Assembly (NCBI GenBank): GCA_964408955.1
Contig: CAYPBK010000006.1
Location: 1-64,000, forward strand
DNA length: 64,000 bases
Direction of reading: 5' to 3'
Origin: JAAYKT01 sp964408955
GTDB taxonomy: Bacteria > Bacillota > Clostridia > Lutisporales > Lutisporaceae
The position numbers were made by a program, and so were the translations under genes. The notes under the pieces are model-generated. The model was not told the origin of the DNA. It searched no databases and worked only from the letters and a program-made list of their open reading frames with translations. Positions 17,432 through 25,817 of this stretch are shown piece after piece (position 1 is the stretch's first letter; the number at the start of each line of letters is the position of its first letter).

Positions 17432-19810
17432 ATGGATGATAGGACATTAAGAGTTTTAGAATATAATAAAATAATTAATATGTTATCATTATACACATAT
17501 TCAGAGCTTGGTAAAGAAGTGGCAATAGCATTAAAACCTAGTACAAATACTTACGAAATACAAGAATGGTTAAACGAGACAAGTGAAGGAGTAGATATTT
17601 TATTAAAAAACGGTAAGGTGCCTTTTGATGGGATCTACGATATACGAACATCTTTAAAAAGAGCAGAAATAGGCTCAATAATAGAAAATAATGAATTGAT
17701 TAAAATATCATCTACCTTATCAGGCAGCAGAAAGTTCAAAGCATTTATAAAGGAAAGTAAAAGAGAAAATTTTTATCCGATTATTGAAGATTTAGCGAGT
17801 TTATTGACTGATTTAAAAAGCATAGAAGAGTCAATTAATAATGTAGTCATAAGTGATGACGAAATTTCGGATAAGGCAAGTCCTGAGTTATTTTCCATAA
17901 GAAAAAAAATTAAAGATACAAATGGTAGGATAAGGGATAAGCTAAATAATATTATTACTTCTGTTTCCTATCAAAAATACCTTCAAGAACAAATTGTGAC
18001 CATAAGAAATGATAGATTTGTTGTTCCTGTCAAACAGGAGTTCAGAGGAAACATCCCAGGTGTTGTACACGATCAATCGTTAAGCGGTGCCACTTTGTAT
18101 ATTGAACCGATGGCTGTTGTTGACATGAACAATGAATTAAAACAATTAAAGCTAAAAGAGAAGGACGAGATAGATAGGATTCTGCTATCCTTAAGCTATA
18201 TGATTTCTGAAAAAAGTCAAGAAATTCAAACGAATTTAGAGATATTAACTACTCTAGATTTTATTTTTGCTAAAGCAAGGTTTTCTTTAGATTACAACTG
18301 CACAGTGCCTATTATAAATAAATCAAGAATAATAAATCTAACTAAGGCTAGGCATCCGCTAATAGAAGCAGAAAAGGTTATACCTATTGATATTAGCATT
18401 GGGGATGATTTTAAAATACTTATAATAACTGGACCTAATACGGGGGGGAAAACAGTTTCATTAAAAACAGTAGGATTGTTGTCTTTAATGGCGCAATCAG
18501 GACTTCATATTCCTGCAGGGGATAAAAGTGAACTATGTGTATTTGATGAAGTTTTTGCAGATATAGGAGATGAGCAAAGCATAGAACAAAGCCTTAGTAC
18601 TTTTTCCTCCCATATGAAAAACATAGTTAATATTCTTGATAACATAACTGAAAATTCACTAGTTTTGTTAGATGAATTAGGAGCAGGAACTGATCCAACA
18701 GAAGGCGCAGCTTTAGCCATGTCCATTCTAGAGCTTCTTCGCAGCAAGCAGATTATAGCTATTGCAACGACCCACTACAGCGAGCTTAAAGCATATGCCC
18801 TTTCTACAAAAGGCTTACGTAATGGCTCAGTGGAGTTTGATGTGCAAACATTAAAACCAACTTATAAATTATCAATTGGAATCCCTGGAAAATCAAATGC
18901 ATTTGAAATTTCAAAAAAACTTGGATTAGGTGAAAACATAATCAACAGAGCTAAGGATTTTATAACTGAGGATAAAGTAAAATTTGAAGATGTAATTACA
19001 GGTTTGGAAGAAGATAGAAAGAAGAGCAGTGAAGCAAGAGATATCACTGAAAGGCTAAGGGTTGAAGCTGAAGCAATGAAACAGGATGCTGAAACCAGAC
19101 TTTTAAAAATAAGTGAACAAAGAGATAAAATAATCAGAGAAGCATACGAAGAGGCTAAAAAGATTGTTGATAATTCTAAAACTCATATGAATGATTTGAT
19201 GAAAGAATTGAAAGAAGCTGCCGATAAGGAAGCCGAGGAAAAGCTTATAGCAACTGAAAAGGCAAGACTTGATATGAAAGCATTAGAAGATAATATGGAA
19301 GAAGAATCAAAGCAAGGTTTATTTAATAAACCTTTTGGACATAAACCGCCAAAAAAACTAAGACTGGGGGATACTGTTAAAATAATATCTTTAGAGCAAA
19401 CAGGTAATGTCATTACAATGCCAGATGAAAATGGTAATTTAAACATACAAGTTGGAATAATGAAAGTAAATGTAAACATAAAAGACATAGCACTTGTACA
19501 AAATGTTTATAGTGCATCTGAAAAAATTAAGCATTCAGGTATTGGCAAAGCCAAAGCCGATACAGTTTCTTTAGAAATAGATTTGAGAGGTAAAACCCTT
19601 GACGAAGCTTTATTAGATGTTGATAAGTATTTAGATGATGTGTATTTATCTAAGAAAAGTATTGTTACTATTATACACGGTAAAGGAACAGGAGTTTTAA
19701 GGTCAGGGATTATTCAGCTATTAAGGACGCATCCTCATGTAAAATCCTTTCGCAGCGGAGGATATCATGAAGGCGGACTTGGTGTCACAATAGTTGAAAT
19801 AAAGCAATAG
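17432..19810 (+). CDS. mutS2: Endonuclease MutS2 (ribosome-rescue and recombination ATPase)
   Basis: This 792-residue protein contains the MutS-type clamp and core (about 1-300), the ABC-like ATPase with Walker A GPNTGGKT (334-341) and Walker B LVLLDELGAGTDPTEG (about 410-425), and a charged coiled coil (about 510-640). A C-terminal Smr nuclease domain follows (about 715-792, DLRGKTLDEAL and HGKGTGVL). MutS2 lacks the mismatch-recognition domain. Relatives suppress recombination and in Bacillus split collided ribosomes. The ATG follows GAGGTGATTTC. The next gene begins 12 bases downstream. Confidence 0.96.
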   Translation: MDDRTLRVLEYNKIINMLSLYTYSELGKEVAIALKPSTNTYEIQEWLNETSEGVDILLKNGKVPFDGIYDIRTSLKRAEIGSIIENNELIKISSTLSGSRKFKAFIKESKRENFYPIIEDLASLLTDLKSIEESINNVVISDDEISDKASPELFSIRKKIKDTNGRIRDKLNNIITSVSYQKYLQEQIVTIRNDRFVVPVKQEFRGNIPGVVHDQSLSGATLYIEPMAVVDMNNELKQLKLKEKDEIDRILLSLSYMISEKSQEIQTNLEILTTLDFIFAKARFSLDYNCTVPIINKSRIINLTKARHPLIEAEKVIPIDISIGDDFKILIITGPNTGGKTVSLKTVGLLSLMAQSGLHIPAGDKSELCVFDEVFADIGDEQSIEQSLSTFSSHMKNIVNILDNITENSLVLLDELGAGTDPTEGAALAMSILELLRSKQIIAIATTHYSELKAYALSTKGLRNGSVEFDVQTLKPTYKLSIGIPGKSNAFEISKKLGLGENIINRAKDFITEDKVKFEDVITGLEEDRKKSSEARDITERLRVEAEAMKQDAETRLLKISEQRDKIIREAYEEAKKIVDNSKTHMNDLMKELKEAADKEAEEKLIATEKARLDMKALEDNMEEESKQGLFNKPFGHKPPKKLRLGDTVKIISLEQTGNVITMPDENGNLNIQVGIMKVNVNIKDIALVQNVYSASEKIKHSGIGKAKADTVSLEIDLRGKTLDEALLDVDKYLDDVYLSKKSIVTIIHGKGTGVLRSGIIQLLRTHPHVKSFRSGGYHEGGLGVTIVEIKQ

Positions 19811-19822
19811 GAAGTGAATCTG

Positions 19823-20287
19823 TTGAATATAATTGTTAGTGCTTGCTTATTAGGGGTTAATTGCAGATATGATGGACGCAATAATGAAGTTGAAAAAATA
19901 AAACTACTAAGGAATAAATATAATTTGATACCCGTATGCCCGGAACAGCTTGGAGGTCTTACTACCCCAAGAGCTCCCTCTGAAATAGTAAGAGAAACAG
20001 ACAAATTACCAGAAAAGATGGTTAAGCAAGTTAGAAGCATTAATGGGCTTGATGTTACCGAGTGTTTCAAAAAAGGCGCTGAAGAAGCAATGAAAATAAC
20101 GAAATATTTTCGTTGCCCAATTGCAATCCTCAAAGCTAACAGTCCGTCCTGCGGCTATAAAAAAGTGTATGACGGTACTTTTACAAAAAAATTAACCGAA
20201 GGTAATGGCGTATTTGCTGAAGAACTTGTTAAAGACGGTATTGAAATATACACAGAAAAGGATTTAGAAAAACTTATTTTACTATGA
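19823..20287 (+). CDS. DUF523 family protein
   Basis: This 154-residue protein begins MNIIVSACLLGVNCRYDG, the DUF523 signature. It carries more conserved Cys in VCPEQLGG, FRCPIAILKANSPSCGY and the first block, suggesting metal or sulfur binding. The function is unknown. The TTG at 19823 is preferred because it restores the typical family N-terminus and lies eight bases after AGGAAG. A GTG at 19814 would add three residues with no site of its own. It follows mutS2 by 12 bases and is probably co-transcribed. Confidence 0.8.
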   Translation: MNIIVSACLLGVNCRYDGRNNEVEKIKLLRNKYNLIPVCPEQLGGLTTPRAPSEIVRETDKLPEKMVKQVRSINGLDVTECFKKGAEEAMKITKYFRCPIAILKANSPSCGYKKVYDGTFTKKLTEGNGVFAEELVKDGIEIYTEKDLEKLILL

Positions 20288-20433
20288 TTGTAATATAGCG
20301 AAGGAAAACACGCAGTATATCATTTGACAAGAATAACCATCTATTGCTAATTTAAGACTTGATAATATCACTAAATAATAGTTTAATATAATTGGTTTTA
20401 TAAATTAAAATTTATAATTTAGGTAGTGTTAGC

Positions 20434-20685
20434 ATGAATGAAGAAAGTTTTTTTATAACCTTTAAAACAACTCACGATGCACTAAAGTTTGAGAAAGAGG
20501 CATCATTAGCGGGCTATAAATCAATTATTATGCCTGTTCCCAGGGATATTAGCACCAGTTGCGGATTAGCCCTTAGATTTAATTTTACAGATTTAGAAAA
20601 TATAAAACAATTGATTGGAGAAAGGAGCTTATCGATAGATAACATATATCATATAACTCATAAAAAAAATAAAAAAAATAATTAA
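20434..20685 (+). CDS. DUF3343 protein (putative Se/S carrier-like)
   Basis: This 83-residue protein shows the DUF3343 pattern: FITFKTTHDALKFEK at the start and PVPRDISTSCGLALRF in the middle with a single conserved Cys43. Family members often sit beside selenium or sulfur-trafficking genes such as yedF or selD. None is visible here, so the carrier role is by family only. The 146-base upstream gap holds no gene. TTGACA (about 20324) is a possible -35 without a convincing -10. The ribosome binding site is weak (TTTAGGTAG). Confidence 0.75.
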   Translation: MNEESFFITFKTTHDALKFEKEASLAGYKSIIMPVPRDISTSCGLALRFNFTDLENIKQLIGERSLSIDNIYHITHKKNKKNN

Positions 20686-20745
20686 AATAATTGGATTTAA
20701 TTAAAACATAGAAATTATACGTAATAATTAGTTGGAGGATAGAAA

Positions 20746-21618
20746 TTGAAAAAAAAGTTTATAAAAATATTCGCAGTGTCCTTTATAATAGGTGTTATTT
20801 TCATATTTGGAATACTTTATAAATTCCTTGATAGTATTTCAGTTAATGATATGGATGCGACTATGGAAATGCCCAAGGATCGTGTTAATATATTAGCTCT
20901 TGGCATTGCCAATGGTTTATCAGACACTATTATTTATGGTAGTTTTAACTTAAAAGAAAACAATGTAGATTTGATATCTATACCCAGGGACACTTATTTT
21001 CCAAGGCAAGGCTTTAAAGGAGCTGCTCATAAAAAAATAAACGCAGCTTATGGGAGTAAAGGTGCAGAAAGCTCGGTAGATGCTGTTGAGACGTTACTTA
21101 ATACAGACATACATTATTATTTTATATTTGATTATAATGCTGTAATCTCGGTAGTTGACGCTATTGGCGGTTTAAAAATTGAAGTGCCTCAAAACATGGA
21201 TTATGATGATCCTGTTGATAAACTTCATATTCATTTTAAAAAAGGACAAATTGTTGAAAAAGGTGAAGATGTACTTAAAGTCATTAGATGGAGAAAAAAT
21301 AATAAAGGCGGTGGGTACAAAAATGGTGATTTAGGGAGAATCGAAATGCAACAAAAAGTAGTGAAAGCAGGAATTGGCAAACTATTTGAAGGTAATTTAA
21401 TTAGTAATTTTATAAAAATTCAAGAGCCTATTAAAGAAAACGTGAAAACGAATATGACGCCAAGTCAAATAATGTATATTGCTAAAAAATCAAAGGGCTT
21501 AAAAGAGGAAAATATAGTGTTTCATACATTGCCCGGAAATACTAAAACTATGGAAGGTTTATCATTTTTTGTTGCAGATAAGGACAAGCTCCAAACACTG
21601 ATGGATGAATTTAAGTAA
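20746..21618 (+). CDS. LytR-CpsA-Psr (LCP) family protein
   Basis: This 290-residue protein has an N-terminal signal anchor (about 7-26) and an extracellular LCP domain. Visible LCP features are SDTIIYGSFNLKENNVDLISIPRD (about 64-87, with the Asp and the Arg-Asp pair used for polyprenyl-phosphate binding), the block VDAIGGLKIEVPQNM, and RWRKNNKGGG near residue 183. LCP enzymes transfer glycopolymers such as teichoic acids or capsule from undecaprenyl carriers to peptidoglycan. Translation starts at TTG 20746, seven bases after TTGGAGGA. No wall-polymer genes are adjacent. Confidence 0.9.
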   Translation: MKKKFIKIFAVSFIIGVIFIFGILYKFLDSISVNDMDATMEMPKDRVNILALGIANGLSDTIIYGSFNLKENNVDLISIPRDTYFPRQGFKGAAHKKINAAYGSKGAESSVDAVETLLNTDIHYYFIFDYNAVISVVDAIGGLKIEVPQNMDYDDPVDKLHIHFKKGQIVEKGEDVLKVIRWRKNNKGGGYKNGDLGRIEMQQKVVKAGIGKLFEGNLISNFIKIQEPIKENVKTNMTPSQIMYIAKKSKGLKEENIVFHTLPGNTKTMEGLSFFVADKDKLQTLMDEFK

Positions 21619-21679
21619 CGTTATTAGATTCATGAAGGATAACCAAATAACCATAATAAATCAATGAAAGGAGAAAATT

Positions 21680-22291
21680 ATGGATAGTAAAATAGAACTC
21701 ACCATTAAAGCATTGGAAAAAAACAACATGAAAACCATGTACTTTGAAGATGAAAAAACAGCGATAGACAAAATACTAAAAGAAATCAGACCTGAAGACA
21801 GCATTGGAATTGGCGGAAGCATGACAATATCCCAATTGGAATTACCTAAAATACTGATGGATAGAGGCAATAAGGTACATTTCCATTGGCTGGAATCTAA
21901 TCCGGAGGATATGGAAAAAGCCAGACAAGCTGCTTCACGTTCTGATGTATACTTAACAAGCACAAATGCACTAACACAAAAAGGTCAATTAGTTAATATA
22001 GATGGTGTGGGCAACAGAGTATCTGCAATGATGTACGGACCTAAAAAAGTTTTTGTAGTATGCGGTATTAATAAAATTGTTGATGACGTTGATGCTGCTA
22101 TAGCTTATATTAAAAGCAATACTTATAAAAATGCCAGAAGATTAAACCTAAACACCCCATGTGCTGTAACGACTAAATGCAATGATTGTAATAGTCCGCA
22201 AAGGATGTGCAATGTTACTACAATAATAGAAAAAAAGCCAATGAAAGCAGACATTACTGTTATTATAATAAACAAAGAATTAGGATATTAG
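21680..22291 (+). CDS. LUD-domain (DUF1121) lactate-utilisation-type protein
   Basis: This 203-residue single-domain protein has the LUD pattern SIGIGGSMTISQL (41-53), the middle block TSTNALTQKGQLVNIDG (about 93-109) and FVVCGINKI. A C-terminal Cys cluster (PC, TKCNDC, RMC; about 160-178) looks able to bind a metal or FeS centre. Related LutC/LldG proteins take part in lactate oxidation, but stand-alone DUF1121 proteins are uncharacterised. The ATG follows AAAGGAG. It lies directly before the ptb-ior operon, which may be coincidence or an anaerobic energy-metabolism link. Confidence 0.85.
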   Translation: MDSKIELTIKALEKNNMKTMYFEDEKTAIDKILKEIRPEDSIGIGGSMTISQLELPKILMDRGNKVHFHWLESNPEDMEKARQAASRSDVYLTSTNALTQKGQLVNIDGVGNRVSAMMYGPKKVFVVCGINKIVDDVDAAIAYIKSNTYKNARRLNLNTPCAVTTKCNDCNSPQRMCNVTTIIEKKPMKADITVIIINKELGY

Positions 22292-22463
22292 TTAACCATT
22301 TATATGATTTATTTGTTTATCTAACATATAAACTACACTGAAACTATAACTGTGTCTGGCAGGTAATAGGTATAAAATAACAGACAAAGTTGACGAACTT
22401 GAAGTTAATAAGTAAATTATGTACAATCTATATTAGAAAGTACTAACTAGAGGTGAGGAATAA

Positions 22464-23366
22464 ATGAAAAGCTTTGATGAATTATTAAATATAGTTAAAA
22501 AGAGTAAAAAAATGAGACTTGCTGTCGCAGCAGCTCAAGACAAAGATGTATTAGAAGCAGTTAATAATGCTGCTATAATGGGATTAGTAGAGCCAATATT
22601 AATCGGTGACGAGGAGAAGATACATTCTATTTTATCTGATATGAATATATCTAAAGATAAATATAGAATTGTAGATGAGCCGGATTTAATTGAATCGGCA
22701 AAAAAATCTGTATCGTTAGTAAAATCAGGTGAAGCAGATTTTCTTATGAAAGGCTTGATTCCAACTGCTGATATAATGAGGGCAGTATTGGATAAAGAGA
22801 AAGGTCTTAGAACAGAAAGCTTGATAAGCCATGTAATGGTATACGAAGTTGATACTTACCCCAAGCTTATATTTTTAACTGATGGTGGTATTAATGTAGC
22901 ACCTGATTTAGAACAAAAAGTAAAAATACTAGAAAATGCTATAACCGTGTGTAAGGCTATGGGATTGGATAAAATATATGCTTCCTGTCTTGCGGGTGCC
23001 GAAGTTGTAAATCCCAAAATTCCTGCTACTGTTGATGCAAAAGCGTTAGCAGATATGAAGGACAAATGGATTAGTTATAATACCGTAGTTGAAGGCCCAG
23101 TTGCTTTAGATTTAGCGATAAGTAAAGAAGCATGCACCCATAAAGGTTATGAAGGCGAGGGAGGAGGAAAAGCAGACATCCTATTAGTGCCTTATTACGA
23201 AGTAGGTAATGCTTTTGGGAAATCACTATCTTATTTTGCTAAATCAAAGTCTGCCGGTATAATCATGGGTGCAAAAACACCAATCGTATTAGTATCAAGA
23301 TCTGATTCTTCTGAATCAAAATTATTTTCTATAGCGTTAGGCAGCATAATTGCATCAAATAAATAA
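22464..23366 (+). CDS. ptb: Phosphate butyryltransferase (acyl-CoA:phosphate acyltransferase)
   Basis: This 300-residue PTA/PTB-family enzyme exchanges the CoA of short or branched acyl-CoA for phosphate. The family blocks FLMKGLIPTADIMRAVL (about 93-109), VTLTDGG-like FLTDGGINVAP and VEGPVALDLAISKEA are present. It is followed by iorAB, 19 bases away, so the likely substrates are the CoA thioesters made by IorAB or a related ferredoxin oxidoreductase. The acyl-phosphate would normally be used by a butyrate-type kinase for ATP, but no kinase gene is in the window. The ATG follows AGAGGTGAGG. A weak promoter (TTGACG about 22391, TAAATT 17 bases on) lies upstream. Confidence 0.9.
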   Translation: MKSFDELLNIVKKSKKMRLAVAAAQDKDVLEAVNNAAIMGLVEPILIGDEEKIHSILSDMNISKDKYRIVDEPDLIESAKKSVSLVKSGEADFLMKGLIPTADIMRAVLDKEKGLRTESLISHVMVYEVDTYPKLIFLTDGGINVAPDLEQKVKILENAITVCKAMGLDKIYASCLAGAEVVNPKIPATVDAKALADMKDKWISYNTVVEGPVALDLAISKEACTHKGYEGEGGGKADILLVPYYEVGNAFGKSLSYFAKSKSAGIIMGAKTPIVLVSRSDSSESKLFSIALGSIIASNK

Positions 23367-23385
23367 CTTTTAAGGAGGTAATAAT

Positions 23386-25134
23386 GTGAGGGAATTAATG
23401 TCGGGCAATGAAGCCATAGCCAGAGGGGCATATGAAGCTGGTGTTACAGTTGCAGCTGCATATCCTGGTACTCCCAGCACAGAAATTTTAGAAAACATCG
23501 TACAGTATAAGGACAAGATTTATTGTGAATGGTCACCAAATGAAAAAGTAGCTACAGAAGTTGCAATCGGTGCTTCCATAGGGGGTGCCAGAAGCTTAGC
23601 GGCTATGAAGCATGTTGGAGTTAATGTAGCCGCAGATCCTATTTTTACCTATGCTTATTTAGGTGTCAATGCGGGTTTTGTTTTAATAAGCGCAGACGAT
23701 CCCAGCATGCATAGCTCACAAAATGAACAGGATAACAGATATTATGCAAAATTTGCAAAAATGCCTTTAATAGAGCCCTCTGATAGTGAGGAATGCAAGA
23801 ACTTTCTAAAAGAAGCTTATAAGGTTAGTGAAGAATTTGATACGCCTGTCCTGTTTAGGGTAACGACAAGGATTTGCCATAGCAAGAGTGTCGTAGAACT
23901 TGAGGATAGAAAAGAAGTTGATTTTAAGCCATATAGCCGAAATGCACCAAAGTTTGTAGCTACTCCGGCTCATGTCAAAAGAGCACGTCTAGAAGTAGAA
24001 AAAAGACTTAAAGCATTGGAGGAATATGCTAATAAGTCACCTTTGAATAAAGTTGAGTATAATGATAAAAAAATTGGAGTTATTACTGCAAGTATTGCAT
24101 ATCAATATGCTAAAGAAGTTTTTGGTGAAGATGCATCATACTTAAAACTTGGCTTTACATTCCCATTACCAATGGATTTAATTAAAGAATTTGCCGCAAA
24201 CGTGGAAACATTATATATTATAGAAGAATTGGAGCCCTTTATGGAGGAACAGATTAAAGCGGCGGGAATAAAGTGCATGGGCAAGGAAAAGATACCAAAC
24301 TATTATGAGCTTAACCCTGAAATTATTGCAAAAGCTTTATTAGACAAAAGCGTTGAAACAAACCCACTGGATGTTGAAATAGCTCCCAGACCGCCGGTTC
24401 TTTGCCCTGGTTGTCCTCACAGAGGTTTTTTCTATGTCATGTCAAAGAAAAAGAATACTGTTATTACTGGAGACATAGGCTGCTATGCATTAGGGGGTTC
24501 GCCACCGTTAAACGCTATGGATACAGTAATATGTATGGGTGCCGGATTTAGTGCAGGAATGGGGATAGCGAAAGCCTTTGAAGTTTCAAAAAGGGATGGA
24601 AAAGTATTTGGTGTAGTCGGAGATTCGACATTTTTCCATTCAGGCATCACCGGAGCTATAGATATAGTTTATAACAAGGGTAATATGATACCTGTTGTTT
24701 TAGACAATAGAATTACGGGCATGACCGGTCACCAGGATAATCCAGGAACAGGCAAAACCTTAATGGGCGAAGATGCAAATGAAATTGATATTGTTGAAGT
24801 TCTCAAAGCCATAGGCTATAAAACAATCAAAGTTGTTGATCCTTGTGATTTGAAAGCCATGGAGGAAGTAGTCAAAGAAGCTGAAGAGAGCACTGAACCT
24901 TTTGCAATAGTTACGAAAAGACCCTGCGTTCTAATAAAAGGTTTGCCTCCCTTTAAAACGAAATGTGTAGTTGACCGTGATAAATGCAAAGAATGTAAAA
25001 TGTGCCTAAAGGTAGGTTGTCCTGCTATATTCTTTAAGGATGGCAAATCATATATCGAACAATCAATGTGTGTGGGTTGTGAGGTATGCCTACAGGTATG
25101 TAAATTTGATGCAATAAGAAAGGTTGGTGAATAA
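23386..25134 (+). CDS. iorA: Indolepyruvate:ferredoxin oxidoreductase, alpha subunit
   Basis: This 582-residue thiamine-diphosphate enzyme oxidatively decarboxylates aryl pyruvates to aryl-acetyl-CoA, reducing ferredoxin. The pyrimidine-binding N-domain begins SGNEAIARGAYEAGV with AAYPGTPSTE (about 24-33). The TPP domain carries GDIGCYALGG (about 363-372) and GDSTFFHSG (about 419-427). A C-terminal 2x[4Fe-4S] ferredoxin domain has CKECKMCLKVGC (about 534-545) and CVGCEVCLQVC (about 562-572). The start is GTG 23386 after AAGGAGGT. The overlapping ATG at 23384 runs straight into TGA and cannot be used. Confidence 0.96.
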   Translation: MRELMSGNEAIARGAYEAGVTVAAAYPGTPSTEILENIVQYKDKIYCEWSPNEKVATEVAIGASIGGARSLAAMKHVGVNVAADPIFTYAYLGVNAGFVLISADDPSMHSSQNEQDNRYYAKFAKMPLIEPSDSEECKNFLKEAYKVSEEFDTPVLFRVTTRICHSKSVVELEDRKEVDFKPYSRNAPKFVATPAHVKRARLEVEKRLKALEEYANKSPLNKVEYNDKKIGVITASIAYQYAKEVFGEDASYLKLGFTFPLPMDLIKEFAANVETLYIIEELEPFMEEQIKAAGIKCMGKEKIPNYYELNPEIIAKALLDKSVETNPLDVEIAPRPPVLCPGCPHRGFFYVMSKKKNTVITGDIGCYALGGSPPLNAMDTVICMGAGFSAGMGIAKAFEVSKRDGKVFGVVGDSTFFHSGITGAIDIVYNKGNMIPVVLDNRITGMTGHQDNPGTGKTLMGEDANEIDIVEVLKAIGYKTIKVVDPCDLKAMEEVVKEAEESTEPFAIVTKRPCVLIKGLPPFKTKCVVDRDKCKECKMCLKVGCPAIFFKDGKSYIEQSMCVGCEVCLQVCKFDAIRKVGE

Positions 25135-25135
25135 A

Positions 25136-25708
25136 GTGAAGGATACAAAAAATATACTCTTTGTTGGTGTAGGTGGGCAAGGTACAATATTGGCAAGCAA
25201 AATCTTGACTGCCGGGTTGCTTAAAGCCGGATATGATGTAAAAATGTCCGAAATACATGGCATGGCTCAAAGAGGTGGAAGTGTCTCAACTCAAGTCAGA
25301 TATGGTAAAAAGGTCTATTCACCGATTATAGGACTAGGACAAGCTGATATTCTTGTTGCATTTGAAAAAATGGAAGCTGCAAGATGGAGTGAATATTTAA
25401 AACCCGGTGGAATAGTAATAGTTAATAACTATGAAATACCATCATTAACTATAGCAATCGGAAAGGCAAAATATCCTCAAAATGTTTTGGAAGAGCTTAA
25501 CAAGAATTTTAAAACTATAGTAATTGATGCAGGCAAAGTGGCAACTGAATTAGGAAATATCAAAACTCAAAATGTTGTTTTATTTGGTGCTTTAGTAAAA
25601 GCATTTGACTTAAATGATATTGATTGGCTGGAAATACTAAAGGAAGTGCTTCCGGCAAAAATGCTTGACATAAATATTAAAGCTTTCAATAAAGGAATGG
25701 AAATGTAG
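25136..25708 (+). CDS. iorB: Indolepyruvate:ferredoxin oxidoreductase, beta subunit
   Basis: This 190-residue gamma-type POR-family subunit has NILFVGVGGQGTILAS (about 5-20), the Gly-rich CoA/TPP-contact motif, and SEIHGMAQRGGSVSTQVR (about 38-55). It partners IorA. The GTG at 25136, one base after the iorA stop and preceded by AAAGGTTGGTGA, gives the usual N-terminus. The alternative TTG 25124 lies inside iorA. It is the last gene of ptb-iorA-iorB, closed by a terminator. Confidence 0.93.
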   Translation: MKDTKNILFVGVGGQGTILASKILTAGLLKAGYDVKMSEIHGMAQRGGSVSTQVRYGKKVYSPIIGLGQADILVAFEKMEAARWSEYLKPGGIVIVNNYEIPSLTIAIGKAKYPQNVLEELNKNFKTIVIDAGKVATELGNIKTQNVVLFGALVKAFDLNDIDWLEILKEVLPAKMLDINIKAFNKGMEM

Positions 25709-25739
25709 AAAAAAAGGGGAGTCATCTCTCCTTTTTTTT
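25709..25739 (+). terminator. Terminator after iorB
   Basis: An A-run plus GGGGAG stem pairs with CTCTCC followed by eight T. Confidence 0.75.
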
Positions 25740-25754
25740 CTAGAACATTGCTTG

Positions 25755-25777
25755 AAAACCTTAAATAGTAAGGTTTT
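25755..25777 (+). other. Perfect 8-bp inverted repeat upstream of the helicase gene
   Basis: aaaacctt (25755-25762) and aaggtttt (25770-25777) flank a 7-base loop. It may be a second terminator or an operator; the A/T-rich tail is inconclusive. Confidence 0.35.
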
Positions 25778-25817
25778 AATTATTAAAAATGACGATATAC
25801 GGGTATGGGTGGCATAA

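Noticed and set aside
20318..20360. Promoter for DUF3343 with TTGACA near 20324
   Set aside because: No -10 box at 16-18 bases that is better than the A/T-rich background.
22300..22385. Possible sixth, degenerate copy of the palindromic element (ctgaaactataactg) upstream of ptb
   Set aside because: Only about 15 bases resemble the 3' end of copies 2 and 3; too short to separate from chance.
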